Below, one piece after another: positions 7,669 through 16,056 of a stretch of 64,000 nt of DNA (the stretch's first letter is position 1; each line of letters begins with the position of its first letter). Made by a program: the position numbers and the translations under genes. This DNA is from Halobacillus litoralis (GTDB lineage Bacteria > Bacillota > Bacilli > Bacillales > Halobacillaceae): the NCBI RefSeq assembly GCF_009856445.1, contig NZ_WMFA01000002.1, positions 372,001 to 436,000 of the forward strand, given 5' to 3'. The notes under the pieces are model-generated. The model was not told the DNA's origin, searched no databases, and saw nothing but the letters and a program-made list of their open reading frames with translations.

Positions 7669-8091
7669 ATGAAAGTGAAAATAAGCAAAAAACATAGCCA
7701 CGACAGCAAAAACAAACTCAACCACCAATTGTACGAATATAATTTAAAGCACTTTCCTGAAGATTTAAGAGGGCGGTACGAAGAAATCCAGCTCTATGTA
7801 GAAGATGATGAGGGCGCGGTTCGGGGAGGTCTTCTCGCTGAAATCTGCTGGAACTGGCTCGAGATCCATACCCTCATGGTGGATGAAGAGCTTCGTGGGT
7901 CAGGGTATGGTTCAAAATTATTAATGGAAGCAGAACGAACGGCCACTGAAAAAGCGTGCGATTTTATCAAGGTGGACACCCTTAGTTTTCAAGCCCTGGA
8001 TTTTTACAAAAAGCATGGATATCGCGAGTTTGGGGTATTGGAACACGTGGGAAGAGATTTTAAGCATTACTATTTAATGAAGGAGCTCTAG
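7669..8091 (+). CDS. GNAT family N-acetyltransferase
   Basis: A 140-residue acetyltransferase. The acetyl-CoA binding segment is LMVDEELRGSGYGSKLLMEAE and the C-terminal signature is ALDFYKKHGYREFGVLE. GGGGAAAG precedes the ATG at 7669. It lies 87 bases after the DUF4188 gene with no clear terminator between. The closest general type is the small standalone GNAT group that modifies small molecules; substrate unknown. It has no close similarity to the GNAT at 6501-7088 beyond the fold. Confidence 0.85.
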   Translation: MKVKISKKHSHDSKNKLNHQLYEYNLKHFPEDLRGRYEEIQLYVEDDEGAVRGGLLAEICWNWLEIHTLMVDEELRGSGYGSKLLMEAERTATEKACDFIKVDTLSFQALDFYKKHGYREFGVLEHVGRDFKHYYLMKEL

Positions 8092-8131
8092 GTCTTGTTA
8101 AGGCGGTTCCTTCAGAACGGAGAGTTTCACC

Positions 8132-8572
8132 ATGCAAACCATCACTCACACCTTTCGCATTGTCGGCATTAAGGGTCACGGTGCTTTTGAAAATTTTGCA
8201 ACCGAAGTTCCTGAATTTGCGAGGCAGCTGCTGCATCGGACAAGGGAAATCGAACATCATACCAATATCGAAATCGCTCTCTTTGAGCCAAAATGGGGGG
8301 ACGATCATCTCGAAGGTCACTATTACGTAGGCATCCTGGTAAGAGATAAGCCAAGCCATGTTCCCAAAGGGATGGAGTATTTAGAGGTTTCCGGCACCTA
8401 TGTCTCGGCAAAAGGGTCCATCGATCACGTAGATCTCCTCTATGAGGAAGTGGGCCAGTGCAGAGCTGAACAAAATCTCACGCGTGATTGGCTTTCCTAT
8501 ATTGTAGAAACTTATCACCCCATGGAAAACGGGGAAGAGGTCGAGGTTTTTCTGCCAGTGATCGGTTCTTGA
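8132..8572 (+). CDS. GyrI-like small-molecule-binding (effector-binding) domain protein
   Basis: A 146-residue stand-alone protein of the GyrI-like/effector-binding fold found at the C-terminus of many AraC- and MerR-type regulators. Features are an N-terminal strand with HTFRIVGIKGHG, a middle strand EGHYYVGILV, and the pattern PKGMEYLEVSGTYV that is typical of the family before the cross-barrel strand. No DNA-binding domain is attached. Such single-domain proteins may bind or hydrolyse small xenobiotics; nothing here shows which. It follows the GNAT gene by 40 bases. Confidence 0.7.
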   Translation: MQTITHTFRIVGIKGHGAFENFATEVPEFARQLLHRTREIEHHTNIEIALFEPKWGDDHLEGHYYVGILVRDKPSHVPKGMEYLEVSGTYVSAKGSIDHVDLLYEEVGQCRAEQNLTRDWLSYIVETYHPMENGEEVEVFLPVIGS

Positions 8573-8673
8573 ATAGATCCTGTGAGCGAATTACTTGATG
8601 AAAACATTGCATAACCTTATGATGAATGTCGCATATTAGTTGAGAAAAGCGAATCGGAAAGAGGTGCCTTGAG

Positions 8674-9708
8674 ATGAAAGCCGTACAAGTGACTGGATAT
8701 GGCGATGTCGATCAGTTAAAGCTGGTGGATATCCCTACTCCGGAACCGAAAGAAAACGAAGTGCTCGTGCAGGTGAAAGCCTGTGCCATTAACAATACAG
8801 AAATCTGGATGAGGGAAGGGGCTTATGGACAAGGCGGCAAGTCAGGCTGGCGTCCGGAAGGCGTTCAATTCCCGCGTACCCCGGGGTCTGATATTACCGG
8901 AAAAGTGGTCCAGGTCGGTGACCAGGTCGATGAGACAATGATGGGCAAAGACGTCGTTCTGTTTCCTTTCACGTCCAGCGGACCGGATGGACAAGAACAC
9001 ATCTCGGAAGACATGTCCTTCATCGGTTCAGAATATGATGGGGGATATGCCGAGTATGTGGTGTGGCCGGCAGAGCTCTGCTTTGATATGCCTCTTGAAG
9101 ACTATACGGATAGCTGTGTATTCTCTGTCAGTGGAATGACTGCATGGCATATGGTTGAACAAGTGCAGCCGAAACCGGGCGAAACGGTGATGGTCACAGG
9201 AGCCAACGGCGGGGTAGGCTCGCTTAACATTCAAATCGCATCCAAAGTCTTCGGAGCGGATGTCATCGCCCTCGTCGGAGATTTGAGCATGGAAGAGAGA
9301 ATGAGGGAACTTGGAGCGACCCATGTCCTGTCTTATAAATCCGAGAACCTGGCGGATGAAATTTTAGAGGCCAACGGCGGTCCGATTGATACGGTGCTTG
9401 ACGTCGTCGGAGATGCCTTGTTCTCTACGGCTTTGACTGTACTTAAAAAAGGCGGGAAATTCTGTACATCCGGTTCTTCCGGTGGTCAAAAAACAGAACT
9501 CGATTTCCGCACCCTTTATTTGAAACACATCACGATGTATGGCTCTGTTTTAGGTACACGTGAAGAATTCCAACGGATGTTAAAAGCGATCGCTGAACAG
9601 AAAATCCAGCCTGTGATCGATCGTACCTTCCCTTTAGAAGAAGCGAAGGAAGCGCAGCAGTATTTCAAGGAATCGGGTAAAAAAGGAAAAATCGTCCTTC
9701 TTCCATAA
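8674..9708 (+). CDS. quinone oxidoreductase-like medium-chain dehydrogenase
   Basis: A 344-residue NADPH-dependent oxidoreductase of the zinc-independent MDR (quinone oxidoreductase) group. An N-terminal GroES-like domain is followed by a Rossmann domain with VMVTGANGGVGSLNIQIA around residues 170-187. The four cysteines that bind structural zinc in alcohol dehydrogenases are missing. AAAGAGGTG precedes the start. The gene stands alone, ending at the hairpin at 9729. The natural substrate (quinone, enone or other) cannot be read from sequence. Confidence 0.87.
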   Translation: MKAVQVTGYGDVDQLKLVDIPTPEPKENEVLVQVKACAINNTEIWMREGAYGQGGKSGWRPEGVQFPRTPGSDITGKVVQVGDQVDETMMGKDVVLFPFTSSGPDGQEHISEDMSFIGSEYDGGYAEYVVWPAELCFDMPLEDYTDSCVFSVSGMTAWHMVEQVQPKPGETVMVTGANGGVGSLNIQIASKVFGADVIALVGDLSMEERMRELGATHVLSYKSENLADEILEANGGPIDTVLDVVGDALFSTALTVLKKGGKFCTSGSSGGQKTELDFRTLYLKHITMYGSVLGTREEFQRMLKAIAEQKIQPVIDRTFPLEEAKEAQQYFKESGKKGKIVLLP

Positions 9709-9728
9709 AAGGTGTTTCATCAAATCTG

Positions 9729-9772
9729 AGAACCTGTTTCACTTTTATAGTGAAACAGGTTCTTTATTTTTT
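9729..9772 (+). terminator. rho-independent terminator
   Basis: AGAACCTGTTTCAC (9729-9742) and GTGAAACAGGTTCT (9750-9763) form perfect 14-base arms, followed by a T-rich run. Confidence 0.9.
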
Positions 9773-10139
9773 CTGAAAAGTTGAATTTAATATAAGCCGC
9801 AAATGTATGGAAAAGGTTTTGTTTCACCTGCTGGAAGGGAACGGAGATGGGAGAGCGCACCATCCCCGGTTGTTCTTGTTTATTCGACGTTATAAAATAC
9901 CAACCCCTTCCTGAACACACATCCTTATTTTTAATAAAATTGTTAGTAATTTCCTTGAAAGCGTCTATCATGTGGCGGATTTATTAAAAGTTCGTGAACG
10001 ATGTATGACAAAGTTGTGAACTTGTACTTCAAATTCCGCAAAATCTGATATAATCAGTCAAGCCCTGATACGTATAACAGCTCCTAGTTTCCGAGTTTTA
10101 TACTTATAATTTAACAGATTGATAGGAGGGTTAAGATTC
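9773..10139. other. intergenic region upstream of qoxA
   Basis: No gene is supported here. An 83-codon minus-strand ORF crosses the terminator and lacks a ribosome site. The region holds the qox promoter: an extended -10 TGATATAAT at 10046-10054 about 85 bases before the qoxA start. A second TATAAT at 10105-10110 has no -35 partner. Confidence 0.6.
10046..10054 (+). promoter_or_regulatory. extended -10 promoter of the qox operon
   Basis: TGATATAAT matches TGnTATAAT. The -35 region is weak. The leader to qoxA is about 80 bases. Confidence 0.5.
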
Positions 10140-11087
10140 ATGAAAGCTAAACATCTCCGCAATAGATGGTTAGGTTTGCTGCCGCTCGGCTTGATTCTTT
10201 TCTTAAGCGGGTGCGGGCAGTTGGAAATGACTGTGCTCGATCCCAAAGGGCCGGTCGCTCAAAGTCAATATGACCTGATTGTATACTCCCTTTGGTTCAT
10301 GCTTGGAATCATTGTTGTTGTGTTTGCTCTATTTGCCTACATGCTCATCAAGTACCGAGAGAACCGACCGGGACGTAAAGAAAGTGACTATGACCCGAAT
10401 CTCCATGGAAATACGACGATCGAGGTCATCTGGACGATTATTCCTATTATTATTGTTGTCCTATTATCCATACCGACGGTTACGACGCTGTTCGATTTGG
10501 AAAAGCCTCCCGAGCCCGAAGCTGGTGAAGAGGTGAAAGAGCCGCTCGTTGTTTATGCGACAACCGCGGATTGGAAATGGTTCTTCAGTTATCCGGAGCA
10601 GGATATTGAAACCGTGAACTACTTACACATCCCGACCGATCGTCCGATCGAATTCAGACTGTCATCCGCAGATTCGATGTCAGCACTATGGATTCCGGCA
10701 CTCGGCGGTCAAAAGTACAACATGGCCGGTATGATGACGACATTGTATCTAGAGGCCGATGAAGAAGGGGTCTACGATGGACGTAACTCCAACTTCAATG
10801 GGGAAGGTTTTGCTGCTCAAACGTTCAAGGTTTATGCCGAGAGCGAAGAAGAATTCAATACATGGGCAGAGGAAATCAAAAACGAAGCACCAGAGCTGAC
10901 AGCAGAACGTTATGATGAGCTGCTGGCACCTGGCATGACCGACGTACAATCCTATTCCAACACACATCTGGATTATGTGAAGCACCATACGAGAGAGGAT
11001 ATGGGGTACGTCGTCGATAAGTACCGTGAACAATTCAAAGAGAAGCTTCATTTATATGAAATTGAAAAACAAGAGAGCTTCCAATAG
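10140..11087 (+). CDS. qoxA: cytochrome aa3 quinol oxidase subunit II
   Basis: Subunit II of the menaquinol oxidase aa3, 315 residues, anchored outside the membrane. It starts with a lipoprotein signal ending in the lipobox LSGC, then QLEMTVLDPKGPVAQSQYD, typical of QoxA. Two membrane helices lie at about residues 38-62 and 90-110 before an extracellular cupredoxin domain. The cysteine and histidine ligands of a CuA centre are absent, which separates quinol oxidases from cytochrome c oxidases. The start at 10140 follows TAGGAGGG with 9-base spacing. First gene of the qoxABCD operon. Confidence 0.95.
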   Translation: MKAKHLRNRWLGLLPLGLILFLSGCGQLEMTVLDPKGPVAQSQYDLIVYSLWFMLGIIVVVFALFAYMLIKYRENRPGRKESDYDPNLHGNTTIEVIWTIIPIIIVVLLSIPTVTTLFDLEKPPEPEAGEEVKEPLVVYATTADWKWFFSYPEQDIETVNYLHIPTDRPIEFRLSSADSMSALWIPALGGQKYNMAGMMTTLYLEADEEGVYDGRNSNFNGEGFAAQTFKVYAESEEEFNTWAEEIKNEAPELTAERYDELLAPGMTDVQSYSNTHLDYVKHHTREDMGYVVDKYREQFKEKLHLYEIEKQESFQ

Positions 11088-11111
11088 AACGTAAAGAAAG
11101 CAGGTGAAGAC

Positions 11112-13055
11112 ATGCACATTACAGATATTCTAGTCACCGGTGAACCGATCATCTATGGTGCCATGGTATCGATGGCTCTAGTAGGGATTGCCCTCCTTTT
11201 CATTCTGACGTATTTCAAAAAATGGAAATGGCTTTGGAGCGAATGGTTGACGACCGTTGACCATAAGAAAATCGGTGTCATGTATATTTTAAGTGCCCTT
11301 CTCATGTTATTCCGTGGTGGCGTCGACGCCATGATGATGAGGGTGCAGCTGGCATTTCCTGATTTGGGATTCTTGAACTCCCAGCACTATAACGAAATTT
11401 TCACAACGCACGGAACGATCATGATCATTTTCATGGCGATGCCGTTCTTGATTGGACTCATGAACATCATCGTTCCATTACAGATCGGAGCGCGTGACTT
11501 CGCGTTTCCATATTTGAACGCCCTAAGTTTCTGGTCCTTCTTCTTCGGAATGGCGCTTTTCAACATTTCCTTCGTCATCGGAGGATCTCCGGATGCCGGG
11601 TGGACAAGTTACACGCCGCTATCCGGTGCAGCGATGAGCCCGGGACCTGGTCAAAACTTCTATCTGATGGGACTGCAGCTATCAGGAATTGGTACCCTTG
11701 CAACAGGGATCAACCTGATGGTGACGATTTTGAAAATGCGTGCTCCTGGCATGAAGCTTTTCCATATGCCGATCTTCACATGGTCGACGTTGGTGACCTG
11801 TTTCATCATCGTGTTCGCGTTCCCGATTTTGACAGTAGCTCTTGCACTACTTACGATTGACCGTATTTTCGGTGCACAATTCTTTACTTTGACAGGGGAA
11901 GGCCTGCCGATGATGTGGGCGAACCTGTTCTGGATGTGGGGACACCCGGAAGTGTACATCGTTATTCTTCCGGCCTTCGGTATTTTCTCCGAAGTCATCG
12001 CCACATTCGCGAAAAAACGACTGTTTGGCTACAATGTGATGGTCTGGTCCATGATCGTCATCGCATTGCTTAGTTTCTTAGTATGGGTCCACCACTTCTT
12101 CACGATGGGTGCCGGCGCATTCGTCAACTCCGTCTTCTCAATATCGACGATGTTGATCGCCGTACCGACCGGAGTGAAGATCTTCAACTGGCTTGCGACC
12201 TTATATAAATCGAAAATCGAGTTCACTGTACCGATGCTTTGGTCCCTGGCCTTCATCCCAAGTTTCATTCTTGGTGGTGTCACAGGTGTCATGCTCGGTA
12301 TGGCGGCAGCGGACTATCAGTTCCACAACTCGTACTTCCTGATCGCGCACTTCCACTATGTGCTGATCGCAGGTACTGTCTTCGCCTGCTTCGCAGGTCT
12401 TGTGTTCTGGTATCCGAAAATGTTCGGTCACAAGATGAACGAGCGTTTGGGTAAATGGGCATTCTGGTTGTTCTTCTTTGGCTTCCATGTGTGTTTCTTC
12501 CCGCAGTACTTCCTGGGACTTGACGGCATGCCGCGTCGTTTGTTCATCACGAACGTCGCCGAGTGGCTTCCATTGAACGTCATCTCAACTGTCGGTGCCT
12601 TTGGAATGGGACTTGGTTTCATCGTGTTCGTTTACAACGTCTACTACAGCTACCGTTACAGTGAGCGAGAAACAACTGGCGACTCCTGGAATGGAAACGG
12701 TCGTACGCTTGAATGGGCGACAACGACACCAGTACCTTACTACAACTTTGCAACGGTTCCATATGTGGACGAAATCGATCCATATATCCGTATGAAAGAA
12801 GAAGGCAAGACGACGTTTGAGGAAGACAAAGTGAAGCCGATCCACATGCCAAGTTACACAGCACAGCCGTTCATCATGATGGCACTGCTTGGACTTGCCA
12901 GTTTCGGTCTCGTCTTCGAATGGATGTATGTCGCGGTCTTCGGATTGATCGGTGCCGTATTCATGATGATCCGCCGTTCCTTCGATTACGACGACGGATA
13001 CTATGTACCGGTTGAAGAAATCAAACGCACAGAGAAAAAAGCGAGGGGGTTATGA
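11112..13055 (+). CDS. qoxB: cytochrome aa3 quinol oxidase subunit I
   Basis: Catalytic subunit I of the haem-copper oxidase, 647 residues, about 14-15 membrane helices. Metal ligands are visible: H100 in TTHGTIMI (low-spin haem), H278 with Y282 in WGHPEVY (CuB and the cross-linked tyrosine), H327 and H328 in HHFF (CuB), and H413 and H415 in HFHYVLIAG (haems a3 and a). It reduces oxygen to water with electrons from menaquinol and pumps protons. The gene begins 24 bases after qoxA and ends one base before qoxC. Confidence 0.97.
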   Translation: MHITDILVTGEPIIYGAMVSMALVGIALLFILTYFKKWKWLWSEWLTTVDHKKIGVMYILSALLMLFRGGVDAMMMRVQLAFPDLGFLNSQHYNEIFTTHGTIMIIFMAMPFLIGLMNIIVPLQIGARDFAFPYLNALSFWSFFFGMALFNISFVIGGSPDAGWTSYTPLSGAAMSPGPGQNFYLMGLQLSGIGTLATGINLMVTILKMRAPGMKLFHMPIFTWSTLVTCFIIVFAFPILTVALALLTIDRIFGAQFFTLTGEGLPMMWANLFWMWGHPEVYIVILPAFGIFSEVIATFAKKRLFGYNVMVWSMIVIALLSFLVWVHHFFTMGAGAFVNSVFSISTMLIAVPTGVKIFNWLATLYKSKIEFTVPMLWSLAFIPSFILGGVTGVMLGMAAADYQFHNSYFLIAHFHYVLIAGTVFACFAGLVFWYPKMFGHKMNERLGKWAFWLFFFGFHVCFFPQYFLGLDGMPRRLFITNVAEWLPLNVISTVGAFGMGLGFIVFVYNVYYSYRYSERETTGDSWNGNGRTLEWATTTPVPYYNFATVPYVDEIDPYIRMKEEGKTTFEEDKVKPIHMPSYTAQPFIMMALLGLASFGLVFEWMYVAVFGLIGAVFMMIRRSFDYDDGYYVPVEEIKRTEKKARGL

Positions 13056-13056
13056 T

Positions 13057-13662
13057 ATGGCTGCGGAAGAACTGAAAACAGGTCCTTTAGAATATCGCAC
13101 CCAAGAAGGTCAAATGGGCATCATGGGCTTCTGGATTTTCCTTGGAGCCGAAGTCGTCCTCTTCGCTACTCTTTTCGCAACGTATGCGGTGCTGTTCGGT
13201 CGTACGGCCGATGCCCCGCTGCCAAGTGAATTGTTCGAACCGGGCATCGTTCTTGTCATGACCTTCCTGCTATTGACGAGTAGTTTCACATGTGGACTTG
13301 CGATTCATGAAATGAGAAGGGGATCGGTCAAGGGACTGATCCTCTGGATGGTCATTACGTTAGCTCTTGGTCTTGGATTCCTTGGCTTTGAGATTTACGA
13401 ATTCGTTCACTATACGCATGAAGGAGCAACGATCCAGTCCAGTGCTTTCTGGTCAGCATTCTTTATCCTTGCCGGAACACACGGGCTGCACGTTACGCTT
13501 GGTATCGGCTGGGCGATTCTGCTCTTGATCCAAATCAAGCAGCGTGGACTGACGAACGTCACAAGCCGTAAATTCTTTATCATCAGTTTATATTGGCACT
13601 TCCTTGATGTCATTTGGATCTTCATCTTCACGAGTGTCTATCTGATTGGGATGGTGATTTAA
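13057..13662 (+). CDS. qoxC: cytochrome aa3 quinol oxidase subunit III
   Basis: Subunit III of the quinol oxidase, 201 residues with five membrane helices. Motifs include FWIFLGAEVVLFATLFATY near the start and GTHGLHVTLGIGW, plus SLYWHFLDVIWIFIF near the end; all are typical of the COX3 family in its short five-helix form. The start at 13057 follows GAGGGGG; an upstream in-frame ATG at 13003 would overlap qoxB by more than 50 bases without a ribosome site. Confidence 0.95.
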   Translation: MAAEELKTGPLEYRTQEGQMGIMGFWIFLGAEVVLFATLFATYAVLFGRTADAPLPSELFEPGIVLVMTFLLLTSSFTCGLAIHEMRRGSVKGLILWMVITLALGLGFLGFEIYEFVHYTHEGATIQSSAFWSAFFILAGTHGLHVTLGIGWAILLLIQIKQRGLTNVTSRKFFIISLYWHFLDVIWIFIFTSVYLIGMVI

Positions 13663-13663
13663 T

Positions 13664-14038
13664 ATGGCCGATTCTAAAAAACGCGTACCGATGAATCACG
13701 TCATTGGATTCATCTTGTCACTCGTCATGACGCTGGTGGCCGCCTGGGCAGCGATTCAATCTGATCTGCCTGTCACATGGGTTATTATCGGTATTATGAT
13801 TCTGGCTCTTTTGCAGGCGGGCGTTCAATTGTTCATGTTCATGCACGTCACAGAAGCATCAAGCGGAAATGGACATGTGCCATGGAACATGATGTTCCAC
13901 GGCTTCGCACTTGCTGGTATCCTTGTCGCAGGCTCCCTGTTCGTTATGTCCTTCGGGCATGACCATGGAGACCACGGAGATATGGGCGAGAACCAACAGC
14001 ACGAAGAACAGCATTCAGAAGACCATAGCGGTCATTAA
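13664..14038 (+). CDS. qoxD: cytochrome aa3 quinol oxidase subunit IV
   Basis: Subunit IV, 124 residues with three membrane helices (about 10-31, 39-61 and 77-98). The core QAGVQLFMFMHVTEASSG is typical of bacterial COX4/CyoD proteins. The last 25 residues form an unusually His-, Asp- and Glu-rich tail (HDHGDHGD and on), which could bind metal or simply reflect an acidic, salt-adapted proteome. It follows qoxC after one base. Confidence 0.93.
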   Translation: MADSKKRVPMNHVIGFILSLVMTLVAAWAAIQSDLPVTWVIIGIMILALLQAGVQLFMFMHVTEASSGNGHVPWNMMFHGFALAGILVAGSLFVMSFGHDHGDHGDMGENQQHEEQHSEDHSGH

Positions 14039-14058
14039 AACAAACGGGGGTTATTAGG

Positions 14059-14265
14059 ATGGAACAAAAACAAAACATGCCGATGGAGGCCGGATGGCCG
14101 TGGAAAGATTTAGTTGGATTCGTTCTTTGCATACTGCTGACGGCTTTTTCATTGGGTGGAGCGCTTTATTCCTCCTATGACCCTAAATTTATCTTATATA
14201 TTCTGACTGGCTTCAGTTTCGTACAGGCGATGATCCAACTGTACAAACTGCAGCCGAGAGATTAA
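14059..14265 (+). CDS. small two-helix membrane protein, last gene of qox operon
   Basis: A 68-residue protein with two membrane helices (about residues 17-37 and 43-62). The second half, YILTGFSFVQAMIQLYK, resembles the ILALLQAGVQLFMF helix of QoxD, so it may be a truncated COX4-like paralogue. ACGGGGG gives a ribosome site, the gap to qoxD is 20 bases and the operon terminator follows at once, so it is part of the qox transcript. Whether it is a structural subunit or an assembly factor is unknown. Confidence 0.75.
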   Translation: MEQKQNMPMEAGWPWKDLVGFVLCILLTAFSLGGALYSSYDPKFILYILTGFSFVQAMIQLYKLQPRD

Positions 14266-14266
14266 A

Positions 14267-14316
14267 AAAAGAAACGCTTCTTTCCTGGAATCAGGAAAGG
14301 AGCGTTTCTTTTTCTT
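14267..14316. terminator. bidirectional terminator after qox operon
   Basis: AGAAACGCTTCTTTCCTG and CAGGAAAGGAGCGTTTCT form a long hairpin with flanking A and T runs. It serves the qox operon and the convergent gene at 14291-14587, whose last codons lie within it. Confidence 0.85.
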
Positions 14317-14587
14317 TGGATAAACTTTCTTTGTAACCAGGGCCGGATTTCACCGTAGACACGATGAACATCACCCAGGCGACGTGCGCGCCGATTAAAC
14401 CGAGGTAGAACATCGACCATGTGATGGAGAATACTCCTGGATCTGAATACATCGTCACCTGGAAGAAATACAGCCACATGCCGATGAGCAGAATCGATTG
14501 CGCGACGGCGAAAGCCATCTTTTTCGCTTGTAAGAATAGAAATGGAGCCACTGTCGCCAAAATCAAGAACATTACGATCGCACCCAT
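14291..14587 (-). CDS. small membrane protein of unknown function (98 aa)
   Basis: A 98-residue protein with three predicted membrane helices at about residues 2-22, 27-47 and 57-80 and a charged, lysine- and glutamate-rich tail. I do not recognise a named family. The start at 14587 follows AAGGAGATGATTTTC; an ATG at 14596 would touch the ribosome site. The gene converges on the qox operon. A well-conserved cre sequence lies upstream at 14619-14632, so carbon catabolite control is possible. Confidence 0.7.
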   Translation of the reverse strand: MGAIVMFLILATVAPFLFLQAKKMAFAVAQSILLIGMWLYFFQVTMYSDPGVFSITWSMFYLGLIGAHVAWVMFIVSTVKSGPGYKESLSKEKETLLS

Positions 14588-14618
14588 GAAAATCATCTCC
14601 TTATTGATGTTTCCTTAA

Positions 14619-14632
14619 TGTAAACGTTTTCT
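14619..14632 (-). promoter_or_regulatory. putative CcpA cre site
   Basis: TGTAAACGTTTTCT matches the consensus TGWAARCGNWWWCA at 13 of 14 positions. It lies about 30 bases upstream of the minus-strand membrane gene starting at 14587. Confidence 0.5.
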
Positions 14633-14765
14633 TTGATATTATTGTAACAAAAAATTCGCACTTTGGACACAAAATGTTCATAAATTGGGCCGACAATTTT
14701 AGAATTACCGTTTTGGGGCCTGTTTAAACAGGTTTTTTGGAGGTTTCGGATGGGTCGTTCTGTGT
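14633..14765. other. intergenic spacer with palindrome CCTGTTTAAACAGG
   Basis: No gene is seen. A perfect 14-base palindrome at 14719-14732 is followed by six T residues, so it looks like a short terminator on the plus strand, but no plus-strand gene precedes it. It may end an unrecognised short RNA or be an operator. Confidence 0.4.
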
Positions 14766-14890
14766 GAAAGTGACCGAACAGACAGTTAAAGTGACTTAAC
14801 GTTGCGGGAAAGTGACCTAACGCTAAGGTAAAGTGACTTAACGCAGCTTGATAGTGACCTAAAGCCCATCCAAAGTGTCTGAACTCTAAA
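14766..14890 (+). repeat. iteron-like array: six GTGACYTAACG motifs, 21-bp period
   Basis: Copies begin at 14770, 14791, 14812, 14833, 14854 and 14875, exactly 21 bases apart. The best copies read AAAGTGACTTAACG and AAAGTGACCTAACG; the outer ones are degenerate (GTGACCGAACA, GTGTCTGAACT). All copies sit on the same DNA face, two helical turns apart, about 90 bases before the winged-helix gene at 14978. Weaker look-alikes follow that gene near 15799, 15831 and 15866. Confidence 0.8.
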
Positions 14891-14977
14891 TTTTATGAAA
14901 ACGTTCATTTTTTTAGACACCAAACTGTCACTTCTATCGATTATAGTTTGAGACTGTAAAATAGGAGTGGAAGAAAT

Positions 14978-15787
14978 ATGGATTGGAACAGCTTAAAGGA
15001 CCATCAGCGGTTCAAAGATAAAAAAGAGCTCGACCTGCATGTGCGCAGTTTTTTATATAAAAGAAAAGCAGCTTTGTCAGAGGGGACAATCAAGGTACTG
15101 ACGTTCATCTGGCGTCATGCCGTCAAGTTTCCCGGTGTTGCTTTTCCGAAAAGAGTCACGATCGTAAAAGGGACGGGTTTGAGTGAGAGCACCGTGGTTC
15201 GTTCTTTAAGGTGCCTCGTGTCCGAGAAACTGATTGAAAAAGTCGTAACGAAAAAACCGAACGGACGGCAGGGTGGCAACCTGCTCGTGTTCCTCCCGCA
15301 GCCGAATCTTTTTTTACCCTCGGATGACACCCCTCATGACACCCCACAAAAAACGGAAACCCCTCGACAGGACAACCCTCAAGCAGCTAAATCCACACCT
15401 GAAACAGAGAAAAAACAGAGAAAATCTTCTATTAGTAAAGTAGTACCGTTTGATGCTTCGTTTCTGCCTTCTTTCATTCCAGCTTCTTTTATTGATACCT
15501 CTTTGCCATTTGTAGGCGTGGAGCAGGTTTTACCAGCATGGAGGACGGCTCAAAGTTCGTTTAAACAATGGAAGCTGCAGCACCCGGTCGAGCACTATAT
15601 GGATAAGATCAATGAGACGTTCAGGCAGGCGGTTTTTGCTTATAAAAAAGGGATGGTACGTACTGAATTGCTGCGCTATTTCTATGGAGGACTAATGGAA
15701 GTGTTTAAACAGCTTGTGAGGAAGGAAGGTTTTGAAGCGGGAAGAGGATTGATTTTTTATGACTGGTTGGAAGAAATGGATTCGTAA
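14978..15787 (+). CDS. helix-turn-helix (winged-helix) protein, Rep-like architecture
   Basis: A 269-residue protein. The N-terminal part has a winged-helix region: a helix with EGTIKVLTFIWRHAVKFPG and a recognition helix GLSESTVVRSLRCLVSEKLI (about residues 60-85), then a basic wing KKPNGRQGG. A polar Pro/Thr/Lys-rich linker (about 110-150) joins a C-terminal helical domain. This layout recalls plasmid or phage replication initiators and DnaD-type proteins, but no specific family can be claimed. AGGAGTGG precedes the start. The 21-bp motif array directly upstream is the obvious candidate target. No partition, relaxase or integrase gene is nearby. Confidence 0.65.
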   Translation: MDWNSLKDHQRFKDKKELDLHVRSFLYKRKAALSEGTIKVLTFIWRHAVKFPGVAFPKRVTIVKGTGLSESTVVRSLRCLVSEKLIEKVVTKKPNGRQGGNLLVFLPQPNLFLPSDDTPHDTPQKTETPRQDNPQAAKSTPETEKKQRKSSISKVVPFDASFLPSFIPASFIDTSLPFVGVEQVLPAWRTAQSSFKQWKLQHPVEHYMDKINETFRQAVFAYKKGMVRTELLRYFYGGLMEVFKQLVRKEGFEAGRGLIFYDWLEEMDS

Positions 15788-15910
15788 TGTAGTGGATAGC
15801 GACCTCAAACAAATGAGTGAAAGTAATGCTCTGACTCAACGCCATGGCTACTTAGTAAGAAAATAGTGGCCTAAACATCAGCCCTGGTTGTAATTGAGAA
15901 AAGTTTTCAT

Positions 15911-15939
15911 TGACAGAAATTTGTGTCTAGGGTAGGATA
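15911..15939 (+). promoter_or_regulatory. promoter of siderophore uptake operon
   Basis: TTGACA (15911-15916), 17 bases, TAGGAT (15934-15939). The Fur box begins 12 bases after the -10, over the likely transcription start. Confidence 0.7.
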
Positions 15940-15950
15940 ATGATTGTGAT

Positions 15951-15971
15951 GATAATGAGAATCTTTATCAT
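15951..15971 (+). promoter_or_regulatory. Fur box
   Basis: TGATAATGAGAATCTTTATCA has inverted TGATAA/TTATCA ends and fits the Bacillus Fur consensus TGATAATNATTATCA with a wider centre. Its position over the start of transcription implies repression when iron is plentiful. Confidence 0.8.
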
Positions 15972-16056
15972 TCGTTGAAATTTTATAAAAGGGTATAAAG
16001 ATGAAGCGATTGATCAAGGATTCTACATAATAGAAACGTGTGAAAGGATGTCGATT

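Noticed and set aside
9720-9971. Minus-strand 83-codon ORF after the quinone oxidoreductase gene
   Set aside because: It runs through the terminator hairpin, has no ribosome site and its product looks like random composition.
14766-14890. CRISPR array
   Set aside because: Repeats are about 11-14 bases with a total period of 21 bases, far too short for CRISPR repeats and spacers, and no cas genes are near.
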